From Bradyrhizobium ivorense (lineage in GTDB: Bacteria > Pseudomonadota > Alphaproteobacteria > Rhizobiales > Xanthobacteraceae): 64,000 nt of DNA. Where the stretch lies: contig NZ_CAADFC020000023.1 in the NCBI RefSeq assembly GCF_900696085.1, positions 63,884 to 127,883 on the forward strand. The letters are read 5' to 3'. The notes under the pieces are model-generated. The model was not told the origin of the DNA. It made no database searches and saw only the letters and a list, made by a program, of their open reading frames with translations. Below, one piece after another: positions 37,095-45,763 of this stretch. The position numbers and the translations under genes were made by a program. The number at the start of each line of letters is the position of its first letter. Position 1 is the first letter of the stretch.

Positions 37095-38918
37095 TTAGGC
37101 GCGCAACTCAACCTTGACCGGAAACTTCTTGAGCAGCCGCTCCGCGGTTTCGGCCTTGTCGGGCGGCGCCGTCACACTGAGATACAGGCCGCGCGAGGGG
37201 TCGGTGATGGCTTCCACGCTGACCTCGCTGAGGCCTTCCAGTTTCAAGAGCTCACGCGCGGCCTCGCCGGCGGCGATCTCGCGCAGCTTTGGCTTGAAGA
37301 TCTTGCCGACCGGCGTGACCGGCATCTCCGCAATCACCGACACCACGCGCGGCCGCGCCGGCGGCTCCAGGATGTTCTCCTGCACGAAGGCGGCGAGCGC
37401 CTGCGAATCGATCTGGGCGCCGGGCTGCGCCGAGACGAACAACATCGGCACCTCGCCGGCATAGGCGTCGGGGCGGCCGACCGCGGCGGCGAGCGCGACG
37501 CCCGGGAACTGCAGCGCCGCGTCCTCGATCGCGCGCGGGTCGATGTTGTGGCCGCCGCGGATGATGACGTCCTTGGCGCGCCCCAGGATGTAGACGAAGC
37601 CGTCGGCATCGATCCGGCAGATGTCGCCGGTGCGCAGCCAGCCGTCGCGGAACGCTTCCTCGGTCTGCTTCCTGTCGACGTAGCCGGCGAACACCTGCGG
37701 CCCTCGGGTGAGCAACTCGCCGACCGGCGAGGGCCACGGTCCGGTGTGCAGCTTGCCGCCTTCGAGGATCGCGAGTTCGACCAGCGGATTGCGGGTGCCG
37801 ACGCTTTCCGCGCGCGGCTTCACGCCGTGCACGTCATGGGTGATGGCGCCAGCGAGCTCGGTCATGCCGTAGAGCTGCTGGATGCAGGCGCCGCCCCAGG
37901 TCGCGAGGTAACGCCGCTCGATCTCCGGCGGGCAGATCGAAGCCCCGGTGGCGGTGACACGCAGGCAGGAGATGTCGCTGTCGGCGACCGGGATATCAGC
38001 CAGCGCGCCGAGCGTGGTCGGCACGTTGCCGGCGATGTTGATGCGATGCTTCTCGATGATCCGCCAGAAATTGGTGATCAGTGCGGGATCGCGCGCACCG
38101 GCGGGGCCCGGAATGAACATCGTCGTACCCGCGGCGAGGCAATTGGCCGTGGTGCAGAACAGGCCGCCGACATGGAACAGCGGCAGCGTGATCATCGCGC
38201 GCTCGCCGCGCTGGAAATCCAGCGCCATGCGCGAGGAGACGGTGGAGGCGACCATCGCGCGGTTGGTGAGCCGCGCCACCTTGGGATGGCCGGTGGTGCC
38301 GCCGGTCGGCAGCATCACCGCGACGCGGTCGGCCTCGCTCGTGTCCGTCGACTTGCCATAGTGGTCGCGCCAAGCCGGATCCGGCCGCAGCACCTCGCCG
38401 TCGAACGAGATGGTGCCGTCGAGCGGCACGACCACGATCCCCTTGAGCGAAGGCACCTCGCGCTGCAGGCCCTCGACCTTCTCATACAGCCCGCCCGGCA
38501 TGCCCGGCGGCGGCGCCAGCAGCAGCTTTGCGTTAATCGCATTGAGCTGGGCGACGATGGCCTCGCGGGTGAACAGCAAATTGAGCGGTTCGGCGATGCC
38601 GCAGGCCGCCGCGCCGAAGATCGCGACCACCGTCGCGGGACACGCAGGCAACAGAATCGCCACCGGATCGTCCTTGCCGATGCCGCGGCCGCGAAAGTAG
38701 GTCTCGGCCGCCTTGACGCAGCCCATCAGATGATCGTTCGAGAGTACGACCGGATTCGGATCTAGCGGCGCGCGCAGGTAAATCACGCCCTCGGCGTCCG
38801 GCGCGCCCTGCGGGCCGCGGGCAATCAGATCGAGGATGCGCGGGCAGGCGGCGAGCGTCGCCTGCATCTCCGCATCACGCGTGGCCTCGTCGGCCGGCGA
38901 AAGCCTGTCCTTCAGCAT
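37095..38918 (-). CDS. AMP-dependent acyl-CoA synthetase/ligase
   Basis: A 607-residue adenylating enzyme that would activate a carboxylic acid to its CoA ester. Motifs in order: MLPTGGTTGHPKVARLTNRA (P-loop-like A3), PLFHVGGLFCTTANCLAAGT, QQLYGMTELAGAITHDVHG (A5), DGWLRTGDICRIDADGFVYI (A7), RAKDVIIRGGHNIDPRAIED (A8) and VTPVGKIFKPKLREIAAGEA with the catalytic C-terminal Lys. Substrate is not predictable. ATG 38918 (MLKDRLSPADE) is preferred, with GGACGG upstream. A repeat follows on its start side at 39002. Confidence 0.94.
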   Translation of the reverse strand: MLKDRLSPADEATRDAEMQATLAACPRILDLIARGPQGAPDAEGVIYLRAPLDPNPVVLSNDHLMGCVKAAETYFRGRGIGKDDPVAILLPACPATVVAIFGAAACGIAEPLNLLFTREAIVAQLNAINAKLLLAPPPGMPGGLYEKVEGLQREVPSLKGIVVVPLDGTISFDGEVLRPDPAWRDHYGKSTDTSEADRVAVMLPTGGTTGHPKVARLTNRAMVASTVSSRMALDFQRGERAMITLPLFHVGGLFCTTANCLAAGTTMFIPGPAGARDPALITNFWRIIEKHRINIAGNVPTTLGALADIPVADSDISCLRVTATGASICPPEIERRYLATWGGACIQQLYGMTELAGAITHDVHGVKPRAESVGTRNPLVELAILEGGKLHTGPWPSPVGELLTRGPQVFAGYVDRKQTEEAFRDGWLRTGDICRIDADGFVYILGRAKDVIIRGGHNIDPRAIEDAALQFPGVALAAAVGRPDAYAGEVPMLFVSAQPGAQIDSQALAAFVQENILEPPARPRVVSVIAEMPVTPVGKIFKPKLREIAAGEAARELLKLEGLSEVSVEAITDPSRGLYLSVTAPPDKAETAERLLKKFPVKVELRA

Positions 38919-39001
38919 GTTCCGTCCCCGTCGCTTTGTGTTCGTTGGGACGGAGTGTATCGAGCCGGTCGCGCGGAACAAGTGCGGCGAGTCACCACCC
39001 C

Positions 39002-39107
39002 GTCATTCCGGGGCGATGCGCAGCATCGAACCCGGAATCTCGAGGTTGGCTTGCACGTTTGCCAATCCCGAGATTCCGGGTTCTCACTTCGCGAGCCCCG
39101 GAATGAC
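39002..39107. repeat. Long palindromic repeat (GTCATTCCGGGGC...GGAATGAC type), second copy
   Basis: Same family as 9788-9887: outer arms GTCATTCCGGGGC and GCCCCGGAATGAC, inner arms CCCGGAATCTCG and CGAGATTCCGGG. It separates the acyl-CoA synthetase gene from the acetamidase gene. Confidence 0.82.
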
Positions 39108-39111
39108 AGCC

Positions 39112-40053
39112 TTAGCCGTGCACCACCGACTTCGCGATCATGCAGTGAATGCCCTTGGAGCCGTTCACCGTCTGCGTCACGCGGAGGTCGGCGGCGAGGC
39201 TGCACAGCGTGTAGGCGTCCTCGCGGGACAGATTGCGCTTCTCGCCGAGCAGCACGATCATGTCGCGCAGCGCCCGCACCACACACTGGTCGAGATCGGG
39301 ATCCATCGCCATGGTCATGTAATGGTCCGCGGTCTCGGCGCGCGGGTAGGCAAGCTTGAGATCGTTGCGCAGGGTCAGGCGAAAGCGGCCGGTCAGCGCG
39401 GTCTCGATCGCGGTGACGCAGACCTCGCCGTCGCCCTGCACGCCATGGCCGTCGCCGCAGGAGAACAGAGCGCCCGGCACGAACACCGGCAGATACAGCT
39501 TGGCGCCGGCGCCCAGCTCCTTGTTGTCGAGGTTGCCGCCCATCGCGCGCGGGATCAGCGAGGAGATGCGGCCCCAGGCCGGTGGCGGCGACACGCCCAT
39601 CACCCCGAAGAACGGCTTGAGCGGCAGATCGAGCCCCCAGGGCATGCGGCCGACCATCCGCGCGCGATCGAGCGGGATGTTGAGGATGCGCATGTCGTGG
39701 AAATCGTCGGGCAGGGTGCCGGACAGCGGCTTGATCAGATTGTAGCCCCAGTCCTGGCGCAACTGCACATCGAGAATATCGACCTCGAGCACGTCGCCGG
39801 GTTCGGCGCCGCTGACCGCAATCGGGCCGGTCAGGATGTGGCCGGGGACCATGCGTTCGTTCTTCGCATGAATGTCGTCGAGTTCGGGCGGCACGTGAAA
39901 CTTGCTGCGGTCGGGCACCACATCGGCACCGCCGCTGACGGTTTCAATCGTGACCTCGTCGCCGCTCGCGATGGTCAGCACCGGCTTCAGCTTGGCTTCA
40001 AAAAAGCCCCAATGGCAGGTTTCGGGACTGGACTTCAGGTGATGATGGGGCAT
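39112..40053 (-). CDS. Acetamidase/formamidase family protein
   Basis: A 313-residue FmdA_AmdA family hydrolase, expected to release ammonia from short-chain amides. Visible blocks: SSPETCHWGFFEAKLKPVLT, VPPELDDIHAKNERMVPGHI, LTGPIAVSGAEPGDVLEVDI, PFFGVMGVSPPPAWGRISSL, GGNLDNKELGAGAKLYLPVF and FSCGDGHGVQGDGEVCVTAI, which together make up the metal-binding core. Length is normal. ATG 40053 (MPHHHLKSSPE) is chosen; the longer frame upstream is antisense to the YdcF-like gene. It is divergent from that gene. Confidence 0.93.
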   Translation of the reverse strand: MPHHHLKSSPETCHWGFFEAKLKPVLTIASGDEVTIETVSGGADVVPDRSKFHVPPELDDIHAKNERMVPGHILTGPIAVSGAEPGDVLEVDILDVQLRQDWGYNLIKPLSGTLPDDFHDMRILNIPLDRARMVGRMPWGLDLPLKPFFGVMGVSPPPAWGRISSLIPRAMGGNLDNKELGAGAKLYLPVFVPGALFSCGDGHGVQGDGEVCVTAIETALTGRFRLTLRNDLKLAYPRAETADHYMTMAMDPDLDQCVVRALRDMIVLLGEKRNLSREDAYTLCSLAADLRVTQTVNGSKGIHCMIAKSVVHG

Positions 40054-40119
40054 GTGACGTCTTTCGATTGCTGCGACGACAGCGTATGACGTGACGGCAG
40101 AACTTCCCAGAGGCTTCCC

Positions 40120-40914
40120 TTGTTTTTTGTGCTCTCCAAGACGCTCGGCATCATGCTGCTGCCGATCAACTTCCTGATCGGTATCGGCGTCATCGGCGCC
40201 GTCCTGCTGCTGACGCGGTTCGCTCGGCTCGGCCGCTTGCTGATGGTGGCGTCGCTGCTGCTGCTCGCGATCTGCGGCTTCTCGCCGCTCGGCAATGTCC
40301 TGATGTACGGGCTGGAGCAGCGCTTTCCGCCGTGGGATGCCTCGCGCGGCGCACCCGACGGCATCATCGTGCTCGGCGGCTCGATCGACGCCGACATCTC
40401 GGCCGCCCATGGCATGCCGGTGGTGCGCGCCGCGCCCGATCGCGTCATCGCGGCGGTGGCGCTGGCGCGCAAATATCCGAATGCGCGGCTCGTGTTCACC
40501 GGCGGCAGCGCCAATCTGATCGCGACCGACGCGCGCGAGGCCGACTATGCCGCCGAGACCTTCGAGAGCCTCGGCATTGCCAAATCGCGGCTGATCATCG
40601 AGCGCAATTCGCGCAACACGGTGGAGAACGCCACCTTCTCCAAGGCGCTGGTCGATCCCAAGCCGGGCGAGCGCTGGCTGCTGGTGACCTCGGCCTATCA
40701 CATGCCGCGCGCGGTCGGGCTGTTCCGCAAGGCGGGATTCAAGGTCGAGGCCTATCCGGTCGACTGGCGCGTCGGCAATGTGTTCGACTTCGCCAACCTC
40801 GCGATCGAAGGCCTGGCGCGCACCGAGCTCGGCATGCGCGAATGGATCGGGCTCGTAGCCTATCATCTGGCCGGCAAGACCGACGATCTGCTGCCCGGTC
40901 CAGCGACGCCATAG
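40120..40914 (+). CDS. YdcF/ElyC family membrane protein (DUF218)
   Basis: A 264-residue protein with two N-terminal transmembrane helices (MLLPINFLIGIGVIGAVLLL and LLMVASLLLLAICGFSPLGN) and a DUF218 domain outside: DGIIVLGGSIDADISAAHGM, YPNARLVFTGGSANLIATDA, SRLIIERNSRNTVENATFSK and WLLVTSAYHMPRAVGLFRKA. ElyC/SanA relatives affect envelope (peptidoglycan, ECA) metabolism in enterobacteria. It starts with TTG 40120 with AGAGG upstream. Confidence 0.92.
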   Translation: MFFVLSKTLGIMLLPINFLIGIGVIGAVLLLTRFARLGRLLMVASLLLLAICGFSPLGNVLMYGLEQRFPPWDASRGAPDGIIVLGGSIDADISAAHGMPVVRAAPDRVIAAVALARKYPNARLVFTGGSANLIATDAREADYAAETFESLGIAKSRLIIERNSRNTVENATFSKALVDPKPGERWLLVTSAYHMPRAVGLFRKAGFKVEAYPVDWRVGNVFDFANLAIEGLARTELGMREWIGLVAYHLAGKTDDLLPGPATP

Positions 40915-41006
40915 AGCGCGCCACAGGCTTGTCGCATCAGCCGCGCAATCCGGCTAACATCGAAGCAACAGGCGGCGTCAAGCCGCCGATCACGGGAGTT
41001 TTCGCC

Positions 41007-41792
41007 ATGCAACAGCAGACACCGCCGGAACAGTTCGACCTCGGTGCCATCGTCGCCGATCTGAACAGCCTGTTGCGGCTGAAGACCACGGTGATCGGCA
41101 TCAAGATGTTTTCCCGTGTCGAGGACATGGAAGCGATCCCGAAAATTCGCCGCCCGTCAGCCGTGCACACCACCGACCAGATCGTCAGCATGGCGTCGCG
41201 GCTCGGCTGGACCGTCGGCATCACCGGCGATGATCTGGTCGGCGCGCAGTGCCGCGCGGTGATCGGGCTCGCGCCGCAGGACGAGAAATGGCTTGCCGGC
41301 GAAAATTATGTCGGGGTCTGGCACGGCACCGCGGAGGACGCGCGCAAGCGCCAGGAGGCGCTCGATGTCGTGCCTTACGGCCAGTACCAGGCGATGGCGG
41401 TGAGCCCGCTCACCTCCGGCCGGATCAATCCGCCCGATATCTGCCTCGTCTATGCGACGCCGGGACAGATGATCATCCTGATCAACGGGCTTCAATACAC
41501 CGGCTACAAGAAGTTCGAGTGGGGCGTCGTCGGCGAAACCGCCTGCGCGGATTCCTGGGGGCGCGCGCTGAAGACCGGCGAGCCGAGCCTGTCGCTGCCG
41601 TGCTTTGCCGAGCGCCGCTATGGCGGCGTGCCCGACGAGGAGATGCTGATGGCGCTGCCGCCGGCCTATCTCGTCAAGGCGATCGCGGGCATGAAGCAAC
41701 TCGCCAAGAACGGCCTGCGCTATCCGATCGCGCCTTACGGCATCCAGGCCGACGTGCGCGCCGGCATGGGCGTGTCGTACGGCAAGAAATAG
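41007..41792 (+). CDS. DUF169 domain protein
   Basis: A 261-residue protein of the DUF169 (ArCR-like) family: LGAIVADLNSLLRLKTTVIG, CRAVIGLAPQDEKWLAGENY, GQYQAMAVSPLTSGRINPPD, ICLVYATPGQMIILINGLQY and FEWGVVGETACADSWGRALK. CRAVIG and TACAD hold conserved Cys residues. The family has no agreed function. ATG 41007 has GGGAG eight bases upstream. It lies 92 bases after the YdcF-like gene on the same strand. Confidence 0.9.
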   Translation: MQQQTPPEQFDLGAIVADLNSLLRLKTTVIGIKMFSRVEDMEAIPKIRRPSAVHTTDQIVSMASRLGWTVGITGDDLVGAQCRAVIGLAPQDEKWLAGENYVGVWHGTAEDARKRQEALDVVPYGQYQAMAVSPLTSGRINPPDICLVYATPGQMIILINGLQYTGYKKFEWGVVGETACADSWGRALKTGEPSLSLPCFAERRYGGVPDEEMLMALPPAYLVKAIAGMKQLAKNGLRYPIAPYGIQADVRAGMGVSYGKK

Positions 41793-41869
41793 CGAGTTAA
41801 ATAGCGGATTGCGCTGTCGCGTCCGCGGTGACAAAAGGGCGCCAGTTCGCCCCGCAGGGAACCTGATCT

Positions 41870-43045
41870 ATGGCCTCGCCGCAACTCGACATCGTCGTCT
41901 ATGGCGCCACCGGCTTCACCGGCCAGCTCGTCGCCGAATATCTCGCCGCGCATTATCGCGACGGCAGCCTGAAATGGGCGATGGCCGGGCGCAGCAAGGA
42001 CAAGCTCGCCGCGGTCCGCGACGCGATCGGCGCGCCCGCCGATACGCCGCTGATCGTTGCCGATTCAAGCGACGCTGCCGCGTTGAAGGCGATGGTCGCG
42101 CAAACCAAGTCGGTGATCTCGACGGTCGGCCCGTATCAGCTCTACGGCAATGAGCTGATCGCGGCCTGCGTCGAGACCGGAACGGACTATTTCGATCTCT
42201 GCGGCGAGCCGGTCTGGATGCGGCAGATGATCGACAAGCATGAAGCCGCGGCGAAGGCGAGCGGCGCGCGCATCGTGTTCTCCTGCGGCTTCGACTCGGT
42301 TCCGTTCGAGCTCGGCACCTTGTTCGTGCAGGACGAGGCCACGCGCGTGTTCGGCGCGCCGGCACCGCGCGTGAAGGGCCGCGTGCGCGACATGCGCGGG
42401 ACGCTGTCCGGAGGCACTGCGGCGAGCGCCAAGGCGACGTTCGATGCAGTTGCAAAAGATCTCAGCCTCATCGCCATCCTGAACAACCCGTTCGCGCTGA
42501 CGCCGGGCTTTGACGGTCCGAAGCAGCCGCGCGGCAGCAAGCCGGCCTACGAGGAGGACCTGCAATCCTGGGCGGCGCCGTTCATGATGGCGCTGATCAA
42601 CACCCGCAACGTCCACCGCTCCAACATGCTGATGGGCTTTCCCTACGGCAAGGAGTTCGTCTACGACGAGATGGTGCTGACCGGCCCCGGCGAGAAGGGT
42701 GAAGCCAACGCCAGGAAGGTGATGGCGCTCAATACCGAGAAGACCGGCCCGGGCGCGCCGAAGCCGGGCGAGGGGCCGTCGAAGGAAGAGCGCGAGAACG
42801 GCCGCTACGACCTGCTCTATCTCGCCATCGCGCCGGATGGCCGCGCGGTCCGCGCCGGCATCAAGGGCGACCGCGATCCCGGCTACGGCTCGACCTCGAA
42901 GATGATTTCCGAATGCGCGATCTGCCTGTTGCGCGACACGCCGGACGTGGCCGCCGGCTTCTGGACCCCGGGCGCCGCCATGCAGCACAAGCTGATCAAG
43001 CGGCTGGTCGATCACGCCGGGCTGACGTTCCAGGTCGAGAAGTAG
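41870..43045 (+). CDS. Saccharopine dehydrogenase-like NAD(P)-binding oxidoreductase (trans-acting enoyl reductase type)
   Basis: A 391-residue protein with an N-terminal Rossmann fold LDIVVYGATGFTGQLVAEYL, AGRSKDKLAAVRDAIGAP, ISTVGPYQLYGNELIAACVE and DLCGEPVWMRQMIDKHEAAA. The mid-region FSCGFDSVPFELGTLFVQDE and a long C-terminal part resemble the Rv2449c/trans-acting enoyl reductase group, which acts on polyketide lipids in mycobacteria. In bacteria such as this the substrate is unknown. It is the last native gene before the AT-richer toxin island. Confidence 0.9.
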   Translation: MASPQLDIVVYGATGFTGQLVAEYLAAHYRDGSLKWAMAGRSKDKLAAVRDAIGAPADTPLIVADSSDAAALKAMVAQTKSVISTVGPYQLYGNELIAACVETGTDYFDLCGEPVWMRQMIDKHEAAAKASGARIVFSCGFDSVPFELGTLFVQDEATRVFGAPAPRVKGRVRDMRGTLSGGTAASAKATFDAVAKDLSLIAILNNPFALTPGFDGPKQPRGSKPAYEEDLQSWAAPFMMALINTRNVHRSNMLMGFPYGKEFVYDEMVLTGPGEKGEANARKVMALNTEKTGPGAPKPGEGPSKEERENGRYDLLYLAIAPDGRAVRAGIKGDRDPGYGSTSKMISECAICLLRDTPDVAAGFWTPGAAMQHKLIKRLVDHAGLTFQVEK

Positions 43046-43086
43046 GTCGCTTTACCTCGCCCGGCCAAAACCCGAAAAACAACCCC

Positions 43087-43524
43087 ATGCAAAGTAGCCG
43101 GTGGCGGCCGGCGCTCGCTCGACAAGGCGGCTCGACAAGGCGGCTTGACACGTCGGGCAACTCGGGGGTAATATTCCAATATTCCGAAATCTATCAGCGC
43201 GCCGTGGGTGCCGGGACGAACCCGGGCAAATCTTCCGTCGTCGCCCGGCTTGCCCGCTTTCGCAAGAGCGAAACACCGACAGCAGTTAATTCAACAGTCG
43301 AAGCCCTGATAAACAGCTTCCCTAAGAACTCTGCATTTGGCGGGAGCTGCGCGGAAATAGGCTGCATAAGTCAAGCGCTCAATGCGGGGGTAAATCCAAA
43401 CGGAGGTTCCATCGCTACTGCCGCAATCAAAAGGTTGGGAAGCACGGTGCAAGGAGCATCAATTGAGCCATGCATCACCTGCTCTCAAGCGTTGCGGTAT
43501 TTCAACATAAGGTTTGTACAATAA
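43087..43524 (+). CDS. Detached deaminase-type toxin domain (polymorphic-toxin C-terminus)
   Basis: A 145-residue frame whose last 115 residues look like a nucleic-acid/nucleotide deaminase toxin: GGSCAEIGCISQALNAG gives the zinc motif Cys88-Ala-Glu90, and ASIEPCITCSQALRYF gives Pro128-Cys129-x-x-Cys132. C/H-A-E plus P-C-x-x-C is the deaminase superfamily signature, here with the spacing of YwqJ-like and related polymorphic toxins. There is no delivery domain, and the start has no good ribosome site. The first 27 residues come from GC-rich, partly duplicated sequence (GCTCGACAAGGCG twice), so the toxin's original N-terminus seems lost. The next gene follows after two bases. Confidence 0.65.
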   Translation: MQSSRWRPALARQGGSTRRLDTSGNSGVIFQYSEIYQRAVGAGTNPGKSSVVARLARFRKSETPTAVNSTVEALINSFPKNSAFGGSCAEIGCISQALNAGVNPNGGSIATAAIKRLGSTVQGASIEPCITCSQALRYFNIRFVQ

Positions 43525-43526
43525 CC

Positions 43527-44156
43527 ATGACAGTCTACGACAGTCTCTCAATTGTCGATCAATTTGAGGAACGCACCGATAACCGAACGGCTGTGAAGCG
43601 CGCGTGCGACGTCATGTTGCGCTACTTGATGGAATTGAAACGCCCTTTACCCGACGTTGCCGCGCAATCTGTTAAGATTGCGCGCGAATATTGCGCTGGG
43701 TCGAGGGGAATTCAGAGCCTTCATGATGAAGATAAGCGGATTTCCAACTTCTTGAGGAATGCTAGTGCTCGTTCGAATGGAACCGTCTCGGTTGTTCGAG
43801 CAACAGGAGCGCTCGTAAGGCTCTTGCAGGAGCCGACATGGGGAGGGGGTGCCTCTGAGGCTCTCTCGAATTTTCTGAATTGGGTAGACGAATTTGAACA
43901 GGATCACACCATGTTTAAGCGTTTGTTGGAAGGTGCATTTCCTATCCCAGTTCCGTTGGTCTTTTTCGATGTCGTAGATCCGCGACCGTCGTGCAAATGG
44001 ACGTTGACGAAATACAACGATCACGAAGCATCCTTGTTGCCTCTGGAGCTACAAGACAAATTCTTCATTGATCGGTTAACAGATGGGGAGCGAAGCGACG
44101 TTGAAGCCTTTAAGAAACTACTTGTCGATCTAGAGAATGAGTTTGAGCCGATCTAA
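43527..44156 (+). CDS. Probable immunity protein for the adjacent deaminase-type toxin
   Basis: A 209-residue soluble protein starting MTVYDSLSIVDQFEERTDNR two bases after the toxin-domain stop. It is predicted helical in the first two-thirds (IAREYCAGSRGIQSLHDED; WVDEFEQDHTMFKRLLEGAF) with an acidic C-terminus ending LVDLENEFEPI. Base composition is clearly more AT-rich than the surroundings. I recognise no family; the immunity role is inferred from the toxin-then-immunity order and the tight spacing. Confidence 0.6.
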   Translation: MTVYDSLSIVDQFEERTDNRTAVKRACDVMLRYLMELKRPLPDVAAQSVKIAREYCAGSRGIQSLHDEDKRISNFLRNASARSNGTVSVVRATGALVRLLQEPTWGGGASEALSNFLNWVDEFEQDHTMFKRLLEGAFPIPVPLVFFDVVDPRPSCKWTLTKYNDHEASLLPLELQDKFFIDRLTDGERSDVEAFKKLLVDLENEFEPI

Positions 44157-44189
44157 GTCCGACTACGGATTACGGTGACAGCGGATTAC

Positions 44190-44236
44190 GGTGACAGTGC
44201 ACTTAACTGCCCGTTGGCGATTAGTGCACTGTCACC
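44190..44236. repeat. Inverted repeat (GGTGACAGTGCACT...AGTGCACTGTCACC)
   Basis: Arms GGTGACAGTGCACTTAA and TTAGTGCACTGTCACC flank 14 bases. The sequence GGATTACGGTGACAG is also directly repeated just upstream (from 44167). The element closes the right side of the toxin island. The rest of 44157-44473 has no gene. Confidence 0.82.
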
Positions 44237-44436
44237 GAAATCTCCGGTCAAGCCGGGGGACGACAGCGAGTATGCGGCGATCTGCCTGCCCATCTAGCGG
44301 AGCTAACGCCTTCTGGTTCACGTCCTCGCGTTTGCCACCGAGGCTCCCCAAAACTCCGCTGTCATCGCCTGGCCTTGACCGGGCGATCCGATACTCCAGA
44401 GACGGTTGAGCTTGAGCCGAGAGGCCTCGGCGTACT

Positions 44437-44464
44437 TCATGCCCCCGCCTTCGCGGGGGCATGA
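44437..44464. repeat. Perfect 12-bp inverted repeat (TCATGCCCCCGC type)
   Basis: TCATGCCCCCGC and GCGGGGGCATGA with CTTC loop, ten bases from the stop codon of the monooxygenase gene. It is a dispersed palindrome type and may serve as a terminator-like hairpin for that gene. Confidence 0.85.
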
Positions 44465-44473
44465 CAGCAACGC

Positions 44474-45670
44474 CTACGCCGCGCGTGGATTGTACGCGTA
44501 CATGAAATCCATGGCTTTCGACGAGACCGGCAGCAACAGCTTCAGCATGTGATCGCGCAGCCAGGCCCCGGTCGGGCTGAACTCGCGCTTGCTGTTGCCG
44601 TTGCGGCGGGCGAGCGCCACGATCTTCTCGGCGCGCGGGCGCCGCTCGTGCTCGAAGGCCTGGAAGGTCTGGCCGAGCTCCTGGCCTTCGCGCATCAAGG
44701 CGCCGAGCCGCATCGCGTCCTCCAGCGCCAGCGACGCGCCCTGGCCGGCATGCGGGCTGGTGGCATGCGCGGCGTCGCCGATCAGCAGCGTGCGCTTGCG
44801 CGACCAGGTCGGCAGCGTCGCGACGTCGAGCGTGTCGGTGACCACGATGTTCTCGGCTGCCTCGATGATCGCCGGGATCGGATCGTGCCAGCCGGCGTGG
44901 AAATCGCGCAGGTGCTGCTTGATCGCGTCCTGGCTCTGCAGGCGGTAGGCCGCCGCGGTCATGCCGTGCGACGGCTGCGTGCTCCACCACATCGCGCCGG
45001 CTTCGGGATCGGGGCTGCACAGGGCGTAGCCGAAGAAGCCGCTTTGTCCGAACGTGGTCTCGACCCGCTGACCGATCGGCAGGCTTTCGATCAGCGCGCG
45101 CGGCACGAAGCCGCCGAATCCGATCAGCCCGGTATCGAACGGCGTCGGGCCGTCAGGGATCACGTGCCGGCGCACCACCGAATGGACCCCGTCGGCGCCG
45201 ATCACGAAATCGCCCTCCGCGGTCGTGCCGTCGGCGAAATAGGCGATCACCGGCTGATCGCCGCGATCCTCGATCTTGACCAGGCGCTTCTCGAAATACA
45301 CCGAGACGTTCGAGCACCAGGCCTTGTCGACCAGCGTTTCGTTCAACGTCGCGCGGCACATGTTGACCGCGGGCTGGCCGAAGCGCTGCTGCATGTTGCG
45401 GTTGAGCGAGCCGAGCTTCTTGCCGGCTTGCGAATAGAAGTCGAACGATTCGGCGATCGAGCCGCGACGGATCAGCTCGTCGGCGAGCCCGAGCTCCGCC
45501 AGCACGTGCATGCCGTTCGGCGCGATCTGCAGCCCGCCGCCGCTCCCGGTGGAGTAGGGCCAGGCCTCGTGGATTTCGGCCTCGATGCCGGCGCGCTTCA
45601 AGAACATTGCGGCCACGGGACCTGCGATACCGGCGCCGATGATCAGAGCTTTACGGGGACGTCGGGTCAT
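44474..45670 (-). CDS. FAD-dependent aromatic-ring monooxygenase
   Basis: A 398-residue group A flavoprotein hydroxylase. RKALIIGAGIAGPVAAMFLK is the dinucleotide-binding GxGxxG, FVIGADGVHSVVRRHVIPDG is the DG motif, and LLIGDAAHATSPHAGQGASL plus LALEDAMRLGALM is the GD motif for FAD ribityl binding. The family hydroxylates aromatic or related compounds using NAD(P)H and O2. ATG 45670 (MTRRPRKAL) has GGAG seven bases upstream. It is divergent from a MarR gene across a 93-base gap that holds a palindromic operator, so substrate-responsive control is likely. Confidence 0.93.
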   Translation of the reverse strand: MTRRPRKALIIGAGIAGPVAAMFLKRAGIEAEIHEAWPYSTGSGGGLQIAPNGMHVLAELGLADELIRRGSIAESFDFYSQAGKKLGSLNRNMQQRFGQPAVNMCRATLNETLVDKAWCSNVSVYFEKRLVKIEDRGDQPVIAYFADGTTAEGDFVIGADGVHSVVRRHVIPDGPTPFDTGLIGFGGFVPRALIESLPIGQRVETTFGQSGFFGYALCSPDPEAGAMWWSTQPSHGMTAAAYRLQSQDAIKQHLRDFHAGWHDPIPAIIEAAENIVVTDTLDVATLPTWSRKRTLLIGDAAHATSPHAGQGASLALEDAMRLGALMREGQELGQTFQAFEHERRPRAEKIVALARRNGNSKREFSPTGAWLRDHMLKLLLPVSSKAMDFMYAYNPRAA

Positions 45671-45719
45671 GCCTTGCTCCATGCGTCGATGTGAGTTAGG
45701 AAAGATCAGTTGCTAATCT

Positions 45720-45734
45720 TCTTAGTAACTAAGA
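45720..45734. promoter_or_regulatory. Probable MarR operator
   Basis: TCTTAGTAACTAAGA is a perfect 15-base palindrome (7-bp arms around one base) in the 93-base divergent gap between the monooxygenase and the MarR gene. Size, symmetry and place fit a MarR binding site controlling both genes. Confidence 0.65.
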
Positions 45735-45763
45735 TATCAATCTCGTAAGGTAGAGGATCGGGC

